From Lyngbya sp. PCC 8106 (lineage in GTDB: Bacteria > Cyanobacteriota > Cyanobacteriia > Cyanobacteriales > Microcoleaceae): DNA of 64,000 nucleotides. Numbering within the stretch: the first letter of the stretch is position 1; each line of letters starts with the position of its first letter. The stretch lies in assembly GCF_000169095.1 (NCBI RefSeq), contig NZ_AAVU01000037.1, positions 1 to 64,000 on the forward strand, given 5' to 3'. Positions 63,802 to 64,000 of the stretch are shown one piece after another. The notes below the pieces were generated by a model. The model was not told the origin of the DNA and made no database searches. It worked only from the letters and a program-made list of their open reading frames with translations. The position numbers and the translations under genes are program-made.

Positions 63802-64000
63802 ATGCGTTTACCTGTTAATGTTCCTCGTCGCCTCAGTCATGAAACAACGGTAATTTTAGTTCGTCACGGTGAGAGTCTTTCCGATCTTCCAGGTTATGAT
63901 TCAGGAAACTGTGATGAGGATGTATTAACAGAAAAAGGTCGTGACCATGCTTCTTTAACCGGTTTAGCATTAAAAAAATCAAATATTAGTGCGATTTATA
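63802..64000 (+). CDS. Histidine phosphatase family protein, N-terminal part
   Basis: The frame is open from ATG 63802, with GGGAGAAG upstream, to the right edge. The 66 visible residues contain TTVILVRHGESLSD, the RHG phosphohistidine motif of the phosphoglycerate-mutase/histidine-phosphatase superfamily, then LTEKGRDHASLTGLAL, the usual next helix. The substrate cannot be told from this part. Confidence 0.88.
   Translation, partial: MRLPVNVPRRLSHETTVILVRHGESLSDLPGYDSGNCDEDVLTEKGRDHASLTGLALKKSNISAIY

Overview
This window is chromosomal DNA of a cyanobacterium, most likely a filamentous one of the Oscillatoria/Lyngbya/Planktothrix type. The evidence is the abundant HIP1 octamer GCGATCGC, heptanucleotide tandem repeats, IS200/IS605-type TnpB elements, a giant DUF4347/Calx-beta/RTX protein, a KaiB-domain protein and a NB-ARC/WD40 regulator. 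The species cannot be fixed from the sequence alone.

Left part (1-13500). A truncated DNA methyltransferase enters from the left edge. It is followed by a small LuxR-type regulator, a Coq4-family protein, a GNAT acetyltransferase, MiaE and a UbiB/ABC1 kinase. A solo TnpB element comes next, then a DUF3352 protein, a PqqD-domain protein with an unusual lasso-leader-like tail, alanine dehydrogenase, MurA and an M48 peptidase whose 3' end runs into a tRNA-Leu(CAA).

Middle part (13600-46600). This holds a 3477-residue secreted repeat protein, a NB-ARC/WD40 STAND protein, a SLC12-type cation-chloride transporter, an amidase, a PilT ATPase, a KaiB-domain protein, an Hsp70-like protein, a multi-PAS/GAF diguanylate cyclase with an intact GGEEL site, two alpha/beta hydrolases (one lacking the usual catalytic His), a Nudix hydrolase, a frameshifted Bcp peroxiredoxin and a histidine kinase.

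Right part (46581-62951). This is the most interesting region. Six minus-strand genes, in transcription order, encode a GalE epimerase with a C-terminal MshEN-like (c-di-GMP-binding type) extension, a very large RTX-tailed protein with a polysaccharide-deacetylase domain, GlmM, an HlyD-type fusion protein, a PelF-like glycosyltransferase and a PelG-like membrane protein. Next to them are an unknown polytopic membrane protein and a spherulin-4/GH135-type glycosidase. The parts match what is needed to make, export, deacetylate and trim an N-acetylgalactosamine-rich polymer, as in bacterial Pel and fungal galactosaminogalactan. The proposed chain is GlmM to UDP-GlcNAc, GalE to UDP-GalNAc, PelF/PelG for polymerisation and export, then secreted deacetylase and glycosidase. 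The window closes with a small element that has TnpB-like ends but no protein, carries a strongly structured RNA-like core, and is followed by the start of a histidine phosphatase gene.
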